Assembly (NCBI GenBank): GCA_016296655.1 | Contig: JAEDIW010000065.1 | Coordinates: 1-10,136, forward strand | Direction of reading: 5' to 3' | DNA from: Treponema sp. | GTDB taxonomy: Bacteria; Spirochaetota; Spirochaetia; Treponematales; Treponemataceae | Length of the DNA stretch: 10,136 bases | Shown here: positions 1-6,402 of the stretch, in pieces | Position numbering within the stretch: the first letter of the stretch is position 1 | Layout of the letters: every line of letters starts with the position of its first letter | Position numbers and translations under genes: made by a program | The notes under the pieces: model-generated | Told to the model about the DNA's origin: nothing | The model's database searches: none | What the model saw: only the letters and a program-made list of their open reading frames with translations

Positions 1-569
1 ATTTTGACGCTAAATCCACGTTTTTACAAACTGGATGGCACTACATATTGTCTAGAGCGGAAGTTCCGGTAATGTATGCAGCTCCGGAAATATACTCAGG
101 CTTTGACAGCGAATGGGACTTGGCTCAATGTGCGGATATTTATTCTTTGGGCTGTATGCTTTTTGAACTCTTTGACAAGCGGACATTTTATAACGCTCTT
201 ATAGAGACAAACGGCAACGGTTATTGGGAAACGGCAAACAATATCAGAGTTGGAGAAGAAGAATTTGGCGGAGACCTGAAAAAGCGGCTGGACTTGTACC
301 ACGATTTGCTTTCTGATTTTGCCCCAAGCATTATCATCCCCCGAATTTCAGAAGAATCGATTCTGCCCCTTTATATCAGAAAGAGCATACAGGAAATAAT
401 CGACAAGCTTTGCGCATTTGACTACAGAAAAAGAACAAAAGAAAGCGAGCTTGACGGCACAAAGACAAAACTCCGCCATATTGCGCATATCCTTGAAGAC
501 GAGCACCTTCGCGAACTTTACAAAAAGCGGAAGAAAACCCACAGGACACGGGAGGTTTCACATGCTTGA
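1..569 (+). CDS. Hanks-type Ser/Thr protein kinase, C-terminal part (5' end outside window)
   Basis: This is the C-terminal lobe of a eukaryotic-like protein kinase. The frame is open from base 3 to the TGA at 567-569, with no stop on the left, so the gene continues out of the window. A TTG at 48 is not a credible start because kinase sequence lies upstream of it. The first codons read (D?)FDAKSTF, which fits the DFG region in a variant DFD form, but the D codon is only two-thirds visible. The activation segment ends in YAAPE (APE motif, bases 81-89). DIYSLGCMLFEL (from 135) is subdomain IX with its invariant Asp, and FDYRKRT (about 420-437) supplies the subdomain XI Arg. The segment before APE lacks the usual GTxxY pattern. 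No membrane segment follows the kinase domain, so the visible part is cytoplasmic. The stop overlaps the next gene by 8 bp, implying translational coupling. The kinase fold is fairly certain; the substrate is unknown. Confidence 0.85.
   Translation, partial: FDAKSTFLQTGWHYILSRAEVPVMYAAPEIYSGFDSEWDLAQCADIYSLGCMLFELFDKRTFYNALIETNGNGYWETANNIRVGEEEFGGDLKKRLDLYHDLLSDFAPSIIIPRISEESILPLYIRKSIQEIIDKLCAFDYRKRTKESELDGTKTKLRHIAHILEDEHLRELYKKRKKTHRTREVSHA
550..555 (+). promoter_or_regulatory. Shine-Dalgarno GGGAGG fixing the start of the TPR gene
   Basis: GGGAGG lies 6 nt before the ATG at 562 and inside the last codons of the kinase gene. It decides the start in favour of 562; the frame is open back to a TTG at 418, but the upstream part only overlaps kinase sequence. 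Confidence 0.8.
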
Positions 570-2469
570 CAATATTGAATACGAACAGCAGAAAGCAAAA
601 GAAGATGTTCTCTGTGGAAAGTCAGAAAAGATTGACATGGACATGCCAGCTCAGGAAATGAGTCTGACCTTCAACTATGCTGAATGTGAAAAGGTTGCCC
701 GGCAAAAAGCAAGTCCTGTGCCAGTAAATTCTGCAAGCCTGATTTCCAGATATCTGACCGTAAATACTTCAAGCATTGCCCTCATAAAACAGAAAAAAGC
801 CATTCAAAAAGAACTTGCCTTGTTTGAAAAAGAAAATGCAGATTTAGCAAAAGACGAACGTTTCAGCGACACTTATTATTTCCGCCTTGCAGGTTTTTAC
901 TCCCTCATAAAAAATTATGAAAAAGAAGGTGAATGCCTCTCGCAAATAAAAGACAAAGAAAATGCCGTCTATGCCGCCAAAATTGCGGAAAACGAATTGC
1001 GGCAAAATGAAAACACAGAAGAAAACCTTCAGCTGCTTTACAAATTGAATACAGCGGAGAGCGTAAGAAAACTGTCTGGATTTTATCTGTCTAACAAGGA
1101 ACTAGATAAAGCGGAGGAAGCCCTTAATCACTATAGAAAAGAACACGATGAAATTCCCTATGAAATTGACTTTCAGCAAGCCTTTTTTTTTATGCAGAAA
1201 GATGATGCAGATAAAGCAATCCATTTTTTACGGCAGTCATTTTATACGCAAAATACACCGCAGGCAGCCCTTGCACTAAGTATGCTCTATCTTATTCAGG
1301 CGACAAAATATAAAAGGCTTGTAGAAAAAGCAAGGCTCTGGTGCAAAATTGCAGTAAATCTTGACATCAGCTTTACCCCTGCCCTCCGTCTTTATGTAAA
1401 CATGGAACTGGAAAAGCAGCCAGAAAAAGTTGAGTTCATTCTATCCCGCTACCTTAAGCTGAATAATGTCACCGAAAAAGATTTCTATTTTGATGCGGCG
1501 ATAAATCATGCAAAGTGTGCGTTTGTAAAAGAAAAATACGGAGCCGCGTTAGACCGCCTTGGAAATCTTACGGACAACAAAACAAACCAAGCCGCAGTAT
1601 GGAACAACATAGCCCTTTGCAATGCAAGTGTCGGAAAACTGGACCGGGCAGAAAGAAACATTGCAAAAGCCCTTGAAAAATTTCAGGAAAACAAGACGGA
1701 CATTGCCAAGAATCAAAAGCCGCTTGAAATCATTCTTACAAACTATATGCGCATATTAAATCGACAGGGAAAATACAATGAAACCCTCTCCCTTTTTGAA
1801 AACACAAACGGATCAAAAGATTTTGAGCTGTCAGAAGAAAATTATCTGGATTACTTTGCTGAATGGAGAAAAGCTCTTCTTGCCACAGGCAACTTTGAGA
1901 CATACTTCAATTTTCTCTTGCCAATCTTTATGCTTGATTCTGACAATCTGACACTGAAACTTTTTGCCTGCAACGACCTGCTCCGTCTTCTTACTCTAAC
2001 CGGACAAAATAAAGAGCAGATGAAAGCCTGCCGGGATTTTCTGATGCAAATACACAGGGATTACCCTCATGGAAAACATAATGTGCAAGTTCTGAACAAC
2101 ATTGTTTTTGCAAACCTTGAAATGGAAGATTACATTCCCGAACAGATACTAAAAGATTTTATCTCCACAATCGGACAAAACCCATGCAACACGGCAACAT
2201 ACGGACTGTACCTCTTACGCAGGAAAGGCCAGACAGAACGAGGTCTCTCTTACTATGACAAGGCAATTTCAATGGCCCAGAAAGATTCCGCCTACACTAA
2301 CATGATAGAAGAATTACGCTTAAAGAAGGATATCGAAAGTGCCCGCTGCCTCATAGAATCAGGCGACCTCAACTCTGCCCGAAGGCTGTTGGACAAGTCA
2401 TACAAGCATGCCAGCAAAACACTGAAAGGCTACCAGCAGAGCATTGAGCGCCTTTTGGAAGAGTGCTGA
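562..2469 (+). CDS. TPR-like repeat protein, translationally coupled to kinase
   Basis: The product is a 635-residue, soluble, Lys/Glu-rich, mostly helical protein without signal peptide or membrane segment, so it is probably cytoplasmic. Helix-turn-helix units with TPR-like spacing (small residue and aromatic in helix A, A-x-x-x-L/F in helix B) can be seen near residues 103-130 (FRLAGFYSLIKNYEKEGECL), 166-193 (LSGFYLSNKELDKAEEAL), 202-230 (FFFMQKDDADKAIHFLRQ), 310-338 (CAFVKEKYGAALDRL), 344-375 (WNNIALCNASVGKLDRAERN), 387-415 and 593-618 (ARCLIESGDLNSARRLLDKS). Residues 1-95 have no recognisable fold. The 8-bp overlap with the upstream kinase suggests one operon and perhaps a kinase partner, scaffold or substrate; that role is inference from context only. 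The gene contains a run of nine T at 1183-1191. I cannot assign a named family. Confidence 0.8.
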   Translation: MLDNIEYEQQKAKEDVLCGKSEKIDMDMPAQEMSLTFNYAECEKVARQKASPVPVNSASLISRYLTVNTSSIALIKQKKAIQKELALFEKENADLAKDERFSDTYYFRLAGFYSLIKNYEKEGECLSQIKDKENAVYAAKIAENELRQNENTEENLQLLYKLNTAESVRKLSGFYLSNKELDKAEEALNHYRKEHDEIPYEIDFQQAFFFMQKDDADKAIHFLRQSFYTQNTPQAALALSMLYLIQATKYKRLVEKARLWCKIAVNLDISFTPALRLYVNMELEKQPEKVEFILSRYLKLNNVTEKDFYFDAAINHAKCAFVKEKYGAALDRLGNLTDNKTNQAAVWNNIALCNASVGKLDRAERNIAKALEKFQENKTDIAKNQKPLEIILTNYMRILNRQGKYNETLSLFENTNGSKDFELSEENYLDYFAEWRKALLATGNFETYFNFLLPIFMLDSDNLTLKLFACNDLLRLLTLTGQNKEQMKACRDFLMQIHRDYPHGKHNVQVLNNIVFANLEMEDYIPEQILKDFISTIGQNPCNTATYGLYLLRRKGQTERGLSYYDKAISMAQKDSAYTNMIEELRLKKDIESARCLIESGDLNSARRLLDKSYKHASKTLKGYQQSIERLLEEC

Positions 2470-2496
2470 AAGGGTAAGGTTATTTTGGTAACAGCA

Positions 2497-2583
2497 TCAG
2501 CCGATTTGTTCTATTCCCATTTCTAGGCACTTTTCAAAACTCTGTCGCATATCCCGCACATCATCATAATCTGCCCATTGTAT
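2497..2583 (-). pseudogene. Possible gene remnant, C-terminal 28 codons
   Basis: In the spacer between the TPR gene and the lipoprotein, the minus strand has an open stretch from just after a TAA (2584-2586) to a TGA (2497-2499). It reads like real protein: IQWADYDDVRDMRQSFEKCL followed by EMGIEQIG, with an amphipathic charged helix. The stretch has no ribosome binding site, and the only ATG codons are internal. It could be the tail of a deleted gene or chance. I do not recognise the family. Confidence 0.25.
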
Positions 2584-2617
2584 TTACACGACCTCGTGCT
2601 AGTCTTGGAGTAGAGAT

Positions 2618-2641
2618 ATGAAATAGCTGACAACAATTATT
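2618..2641 (+). other. Original 5' end of the lipoprotein gene, interrupted by an amber codon
   Basis: GGAG at 2607-2610 sits 7 nt before ATG AAA TAG at 2618-2626. Reading on in the same frame gives LTTIIMLLVLALTAC, so the complete sequence is MK*LTTIIMLLVLALTAC. That is a textbook lipoprotein signal peptide except for a stop at codon 3, where a Lys codon (AAG to TAG is a single change) would be expected. The good ribosome binding site belongs to this ATG and not to the ATG at 2642. Confidence 0.7.
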
Positions 2642-3061
2642 ATGCTGCTCGTGCTGGCACTTACCGCCTGCACGGGTCAGGAATCAAAACAAAGAAATGG
2701 AGTTCCGCCAATGACCACAGAAGAAAAAGAAGTTTATGCTGCATACGAGGCAATCAACAATGCCATTATAAAAAAAGACCGAGTCGCAATGGAACTCTAC
2801 TTTAACGACAACCTGACCTTTACCCACATGAGCGGAAAAAAGCAGACTCAGAAAGAGTTCATCGGCGAGATTATGGACGGCACTTTAAACTACTTCAAAG
2901 TGGGTACAAAGGATTTTTCAATCAGTGTAAACGGCGACACCGCGCACATGAAAGTCACCCACACCCTCACGGCGAAAGTTTATGGAATAAGCGGAAGCTG
3001 GACTATGAGTGGTGAAAACACTTATAAAAAATGGGACGGAATCTGGATTCGGATAGAATAA
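2642..3061 (+). CDS. Small lipoprotein with NTF2/SnoaL-like (DUF4440-type) domain, 5' end damaged
   Basis: From ATG 2642 the product has 139 residues. The lipobox LTAC places the lipidated Cys at residue 10, so the mature protein would be tethered to a membrane outside the cytoplasm. The rest (about residues 24-139) matches the cone-shaped NTF2/SnoaL-like pattern: an amphipathic helix with EEKEVYAAYEAINNAIIKKD, then LYFNDNLTFTHMSGKKQT, and antiparallel strands ending in an ENTYKKWDGIWIRIE-type strand. Such domains often bind small ligands or act as scaffolds; no catalytic function can be named. ATG 2642 lacks a ribosome binding site and the positively charged n-region, because the true start (2618) is followed by TAG at codon 3. 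A cytoplasmic start at ATG 2711, with GGAG at 2699-2702, is also possible. The gene may therefore be a recent pseudogene, or be expressed at low level through re-initiation. Confidence 0.7.
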   Translation: MLLVLALTACTGQESKQRNGVPPMTTEEKEVYAAYEAINNAIIKKDRVAMELYFNDNLTFTHMSGKKQTQKEFIGEIMDGTLNYFKVGTKDFSISVNGDTAHMKVTHTLTAKVYGISGSWTMSGENTYKKWDGIWIRIE

Positions 3062-3076
3062 AACCTTTTACAGAAC

Positions 3077-3110
3077 TCTGGACTTTGTAAGCGTTTTTAC
3101 AAAATCCAGA
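3077..3110. terminator. Bidirectional hairpin terminator between convergent genes
   Basis: TCTGGACTTTGTAA (3077-3090) pairs with TTACAAAATCCAGA (3097-3110), a 14-bp stem with one mismatch and a 6-nt loop (GCGTTT). It lies between the lipoprotein stop (3061) and the stop of the minus-strand reductase fragment (3122), where a shared terminator is expected. There is no long T tract on either side. Confidence 0.65.
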
Positions 3111-3121
3111 ATTATGAAATA

Positions 3122-3541
3122 TTACCAGGCCTTTTTCTCTTTACTGGAATCCTGCTGCTTCTTCCGCTCTTCAACCATTTTTACGAACCATTCCACCATT
3201 GCAGGATCCTGATGACTGAAGAAAGAACTTGTTGCAGTATCGAGAGCGGTGATTTTTGCCATCTCTTCGGCAGTGAGGGTAAAATCAAAGACATTCAGAT
3301 TTTCCGCCATGCGTTCCTTGTGGGTTGATTTTGGAATAACCACAATTCCTCTCTGCAGGTGCCAGCGGAGCATAACCTGAGCTGTTGTTTTTCCATGTGC
3401 GGCAGCAATTTCTTTTAACACAGGATTTTCAAAAAGCCCGCCACGGCCTTCGCCAAAAGGCGTCCAGGCTTCAAGCTGGATTCCGTACTTGTCGTTCCAT
3501 TTTTTCGCCTCAATCTGCTGATTTAAAGGATGACATTCCAC
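3122..3541 (-). pseudogene. Aldo/keto reductase, N-terminally truncated fragment
   Basis: About 139 residues match the C-terminal half of AKR-family NADPH-dependent oxidoreductases of the 2,5-diketo-D-gluconate reductase type. Visible landmarks are ECHPLNQQ (strand 6 region), LEAWTPFGEGRGGLF, TTAQVMLRWHLQRGIVVIPK and the 2'-phosphate-binding segment PKSTHKERMAENLNVFDFTL, followed by LTAEEMAKITALD. Intact members have about 270-290 residues, so roughly the first 140-150 are missing. The lost part would carry the whole catalytic tetrad (Asp, Tyr, Lys, His). The frame stays open 30 bp farther, to a TAA at 3572-3574, and reads STIGFINKQIVECHP. That may retain a little more homologous sequence, but there is no start with a ribosome binding site (the 3541 start is GTG). 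A functional enzyme is unlikely. The deletion end abuts palindromic debris. Confidence 0.75.
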
Positions 3542-3753
3542 TATCTGTTTATTGATAAATCCAATGGTCGATTAGTATAACACTTTCTGTTAGAAAGGGC
3601 TGTTTATAAAAGATAATCAGGAAGCCTTTAACTACGGCGCTCTGGATCCTGTGTCCGCCGCAGGCGGATGAACGTTAGAGAACTGCGCAAGGGCGGTTGC
3701 TGATTAAGTATGCCCCTTAAAAATCAAATTTTTTACTATACATCACTTTTTTT
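3542..3753. other. Gene-free spacer with GC-rich palindrome debris
   Basis: No credible gene is present here. The spacer holds a hairpin at 3583-3597 (CTTTCT-GTT-AGAAAG) and a GC-rich perfect palindromic unit at 3654-3668 (TCCGCC-GCA-GGCGGA). Around the second unit, about 3636-3705, base composition is clearly more GC-rich than the flanks. This looks like a remnant of a dispersed repeat or of whatever removed the front of the reductase gene. Confidence 0.4.
3654..3668. repeat. Short GC-rich palindrome
   Basis: Perfect 6-bp inverted repeat TCCGCC/GGCGGA with a 3-nt spacer, inside a GC-rich island in an AT-rich spacer. It could be part of a dispersed palindromic repeat family; only one copy is visible in the window. 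Confidence 0.45.
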
Positions 3754-3782
3754 TTGTGATAAAGTTGAAAGGCTTTTATAAA
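3754..3782 (+). promoter_or_regulatory. Candidate sigma-70 promoter for glyQS
   Basis: TTGTGA (3754-3759, 4/6 match to the -35 consensus), a 17-nt spacer and TATAAA (3777-3782, 5/6 match to the -10 consensus) predict transcription starting near 3789. That gives an untranslated leader of about 185-190 nt before the glyQS ATG. This is prediction by consensus only. Confidence 0.45.
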
Positions 3783-3784
3783 AA

Positions 3785-3949
3785 CCGTCTGTCACATGCC
3801 AGTGACGGATAGAAAGAGTGTAAGATAAAAGCCGCTAAAATAGCGCGGCTTATCTTACTTAAAGTTTGCTATGCAAACTTATTATTGAACTGCTGTTCCT
3901 CATTACATTACGGAACAGCGTAAAAAGTCAATCGATTGTTGAAACAATC
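3785..3949 (+). promoter_or_regulatory. Structured 5' leader of glyQS with five consecutive hairpins
   Basis: Five inverted repeats follow one another. H1: CCGTC (3785-3789)/GACGG (3804-3808), or alternatively GTCAC (3791-3795)/GTGAC (3802-3806). H2: GTAAGATA..AGCCGC (3820-3835)/GCGGCTTATCTTAC (3845-3858), 14 bp with a 2-nt bulge and 9-nt loop. H3: AAGTTTGC (3862-3869)/GCAAACTT (3873-3880). H4: GCTGTTCC (3892-3899)/GGAACAGC (3912-3919). H5: GATTGT (3934-3939)/ACAATC (3944-3949) with a TGAA loop. No T-box consensus and no recognisable glycine riboswitch core is present, and no U-run follows any hairpin. Function could be mRNA protection, binding by the synthetase itself or tRNA, or simply accumulated palindromic repeats. 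Confidence 0.5.
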
Positions 3950-3964
3950 TTCTTTACTTTTTAT

Positions 3965-3970
3965 GGGAGA
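3965..3970 (+). promoter_or_regulatory. Shine-Dalgarno GGGAGA fixing the glyQS start
   Basis: GGGAGA is placed 6 nt before ATG 3977. The frame is open upstream to 3866, but that region translates the hairpin leader and has no ribosome binding site, so 3977 is the start. Confidence 0.8.
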
Positions 3971-3976
3971 CATAAA

Positions 3977-5470
3977 ATGGCAGATAATGAAAAAAAATGT
4001 GCTGATCCACATGCATGTACGCTGGATAAAATCATCAGTCTTTGCAAAAGGCGTGGATTTGTTTATCAGGCTTCGGAAATTTACGGTGGTCAGGCAGGTG
4101 CATGGGATTATGGTCCTCTTGGCGTAGAATTTAAACGCAATATTCAGAATGAATGGTGGCATTACATGACTCAGCTGCATGATGATGTAGTCGGTCTTGA
4201 TTCTGCTATTTTTCAGCATCATACAACCTGGAAGGCTTCAGGCCATGTTGACCATTTTTCAGACCCAATGGTTGACTGTCTTGAATGTAATGCCCGTCAT
4301 CGTGCAGACAAAATGATTGAAGATTTTGTTGCAGCAAATCCTGACAAGGCTCCTGGCAAACCAGTTGATACAATGACCCATGAAGAAATGAAGGCTTTCA
4401 TTGATGCAAACATTGACTGCCCTACCTGTGGTTCAAAAAACAAAAAATATACTGCAGTTCGCGAGTTTAACCTGATGTTTAAAACTTATCAGGGCCCTCT
4501 TGCCGATGACAGCCACCTTATTTACCTGCGTCCTGAAACATGCCAGGGAATTTTTACAGATTTTAAGAGCATCGTTCAGTCTAACCGCATGAAAATTCCG
4601 TTTGGTGTAGCTCAGGTTGGTAAATCTTTCCGCAACGAAATAATTTTCAAAAACTTCATTTTCCGCACATGCGAATTTGAACAGATGGAAATGGAATATT
4701 TCTGCAAGCCTGGCACAGAAGATGAAACTTTTGAACGCTGGAGAAATGAACGCTGGAACTTCTACCTGAAATACGGCATCCCGGAAAAGCAGTTGAAATG
4801 GCATCATCATGACAAGCTGGCTCATTATGCAAAGGATGCTTACGATATTACCTACAACTTCCCGATTGGATTTGAAGAAATTGAAGGCATCCATTCAAGA
4901 ACTGACTTTGACTTGAGCCAGCATCAGGAATATTCTAAAAAAGATATGTCTTATATTGACCAGGAAGACGGCAACAAACGCTATGTTCCTTATGTTGTTG
5001 AAACTTCTGCAGGTCTTAACCGCAACTTCCTCATGTTCCTGTGCGAAGCTTACGAAGAACAGAATGTTTCTACAGAAGAAGGTAAGGAAGATTACCGCAC
5101 GGTTCTGCACTTAGATCCACGTCTGGCACCTGTTACAGTTGCAGTTCTTCCGCTTATGAAAAAAGACGGACTTGCTGAAAAAGCAAAGGAAATTCAACAT
5201 CTGCTCAAAGAAGATTTTGTAACGGATTATGACACTTCTGCATCTTTGGGCAAACGCTATCGCCGTCAGGATGAAATTGGAACTCCTTTCTGCGTAACTG
5301 TTGACTATGACACAATTCAGGAAACAAAGGACGACGGTTCAAAAAATGAACTGTTCAACACAGTAACTGTCCGTTTCCGCGATTCAATGGAACAGGAACG
5401 TGTTGCTCTTGACGACCTTGTTCTGTTCATTCATAAGGCCATAAAAAACTACAAGCCTGTTCAGCGTTAA
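3977..5470 (+). CDS. glyQS: Glycine--tRNA ligase, single-chain dimeric (alpha2) type
   Basis: This cytoplasmic enzyme charges tRNA-Gly with glycine using ATP. The 497-residue product is a class II synthetase of the eukaryote/archaeon-like dimeric type and lacks the separate alpha and beta chains found in many bacteria. The N-terminal signature FVYQASEIYGGQAGAWDYGP is at about residues 28-47. Two Cys pairs, DCLEC (about 100-104) and CPTC in the following insertion, look like a zinc site. Motif 2 is FRNEIIF followed by FRTCEFEQMEMEYF. Motif 3 is YVVETSAGLNRNFLMFL with its Arg. The C-terminal anticodon-binding domain begins near LAPVTVAVLPLMKKD and includes ASLGKRYRRQDEIGTPFCVT and TVTVRFRDSMEQERV. 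No disruption is seen. The gene is preceded by a long structured leader and followed 16 bp later by a reductase-like gene that probably shares its transcript. Confidence 0.97.
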   Translation: MADNEKKCADPHACTLDKIISLCKRRGFVYQASEIYGGQAGAWDYGPLGVEFKRNIQNEWWHYMTQLHDDVVGLDSAIFQHHTTWKASGHVDHFSDPMVDCLECNARHRADKMIEDFVAANPDKAPGKPVDTMTHEEMKAFIDANIDCPTCGSKNKKYTAVREFNLMFKTYQGPLADDSHLIYLRPETCQGIFTDFKSIVQSNRMKIPFGVAQVGKSFRNEIIFKNFIFRTCEFEQMEMEYFCKPGTEDETFERWRNERWNFYLKYGIPEKQLKWHHHDKLAHYAKDAYDITYNFPIGFEEIEGIHSRTDFDLSQHQEYSKKDMSYIDQEDGNKRYVPYVVETSAGLNRNFLMFLCEAYEEQNVSTEEGKEDYRTVLHLDPRLAPVTVAVLPLMKKDGLAEKAKEIQHLLKEDFVTDYDTSASLGKRYRRQDEIGTPFCVTVDYDTIQETKDDGSKNELFNTVTVRFRDSMEQERVALDDLVLFIHKAIKNYKPVQR

Positions 5471-5486
5471 GAGTTTTTTAGAAAGA

Positions 5487-6254
5487 ATGGAATATATTGC
5501 ACTTGGTAAGTCAGATTTGATGGTCAGTCGCACGGCATTCGGCGCAATGTCCTTAAAAGATTTTGCAGACGAAGAAGCTGCCATTGCGCTTGTCCACGAG
5601 GCTTACGAGTCTGGCATAAACTTTTTTGACACATCTCATTCAACGCCTGAAAGTGAGAAACGTCTTGGCGACTGCCTGCACGGCATCCGTCAGGATGTGA
5701 TTCTTTCTTCAAAAAGTTCTGCACAAAGCGGTAACCAGTTGATGAGCGATCTGGAAGAAAGCCTTGCAGCCCTGCATACAGATTATGTAGATTTGTTTCA
5801 TTTTGAAACAGAAGGTTTTCTGCCAGAAAAAGATAAGCCAGACGGAATTTACAAAGCTTTAAAATTGATTAAAAAAACTGGCAAGGCACGCCACATCGGT
5901 CTTACGACACAAACTGCTTCAGTTGCATTCAGTGCCCTTGCTGATGAAAATTCAATTTTTGAAGTAATCCAGTACCCTTTTAACATTCTGACAGATGAAG
6001 ATTCCAAAAAAATCGTTGAACGCTGCCAGGTTCAGGACGTTGGCTTTATAGCCATGAAGCCGCTGTATTCGGGGCTGGTTCAAAACATACGCCTGGCATT
6101 CGGCTTTTTAAATCAGTTTGAAAATGTCGTGCCGGTTTGGGGTGTCCGCGAAAGCGGAGAACTTCAGCAGATTCTCTACTACGCTTCACATCCGCCTGTA
6201 ATTGACGATGCATTTAAAACTGAAATTGAAACTGTCTACGACTTTTTTAATTGA
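5487..6254 (+). CDS. Aldo/keto reductase-fold protein with altered catalytic site
   Basis: This 255-residue protein has the TIM-barrel layout of the aldo/keto reductases: LGKSDLMVSRTAFGAMSL (strand 1), ESGINFFDTS (strand 2), DVILSSK (strand 3), LHTDYVDLFHFE (strand 4), ARHIGLTT, FEVIQYPFNIL and VGFIAMKPLYSG. Compared with the family pattern (Asp, Tyr five residues later, Lys, His), Asp48 and Lys76 are present. The loop after Asp48 reads DTSHSTPESE and is about two residues short with no Tyr, and the His position in DLYxxH is Glu107. The C-terminal NADP-binding part is also short. The gene may therefore be an oxidoreductase with changed chemistry or a non-enzymatic relative. It lies 16 bp after glyQS with only a weak AG-rich ribosome binding site (AGAAAG, 5480-5485), and is probably co-transcribed. 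Confidence 0.85.
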   Translation: MEYIALGKSDLMVSRTAFGAMSLKDFADEEAAIALVHEAYESGINFFDTSHSTPESEKRLGDCLHGIRQDVILSSKSSAQSGNQLMSDLEESLAALHTDYVDLFHFETEGFLPEKDKPDGIYKALKLIKKTGKARHIGLTTQTASVAFSALADENSIFEVIQYPFNILTDEDSKKIVERCQVQDVGFIAMKPLYSGLVQNIRLAFGFLNQFENVVPVWGVRESGELQQILYYASHPPVIDDAFKTEIETVYDFFN

Positions 6255-6274
6255 AAAAACTTGAGCAGCATGAA

Positions 6275-6318
6275 AAGCCGTAACTTGAAAACCCAAACAG
6301 TTCAAAAAGTTACGGCTT
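6275..6318. terminator. Bidirectional terminator hairpin
   Basis: AAGCCGTAACTT (6275-6286) and AAGTTACGGCTT (6307-6318) form a perfect 12-bp stem around a 20-nt loop; an inner TTGAA/TTCAA pairing is possible. It stands between the convergent reductase (ends 6254) and the M16 lipoprotein gene (ends 6403), so it can serve both. On the minus strand, a run of T (6255-6260 region) follows about 15 nt later. Confidence 0.7.
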
Positions 6319-6402
6319 CTTCGACTATGCTTGCTTCAACGGCAAGTGCTTCGTCTACGCCATTAACCTGGCTTCAGAAAAAAAATTGAAATTCAGGCTA
6401 AA
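6319..6402. other. Convergent spacer with imperfect short repeats
   Basis: CTTCGACT, CTTCAACG and CTTCGTCT recur at roughly 15-18-nt spacing between 6318 and 6357, with a small CTTGC/GCAAG hairpin in between. Both strands are open for about 20 codons here (the minus strand reads GVDEALAVEASIVEEAVTF then stop), but there is no start signal. I see no gene. Confidence 0.3.

Noticed and set aside
48..50. TTG 48 as a start of the kinase gene
   Set aside because: The frame is open to the window edge and already reads kinase activation-segment sequence before this codon.
418..561. Start of the TPR gene at TTG 418
   Set aside because: The extra 48 codons are an alternate frame of the kinase C-terminus; GGGAGG and ATG at 562 are clearly better.
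3866..3976. N-terminal extension of the glycyl-tRNA synthetase to 3866
   Set aside because: The extension translates hairpins H3-H5, has no ribosome binding site and no family homology, whereas ATG 3977 has GGGAGA at the right distance.
3785..3976. T-box riboswitch controlling glyQS
   Set aside because: No AGGGTGG-type T-box sequence is present and no terminator/antiterminator pair with a U-run can be drawn.
4433..4894. Long minus-strand open frame inside glyQS
   Set aside because: It is antisense to a well-conserved gene, has no start signal and shows no protein-like family motif.
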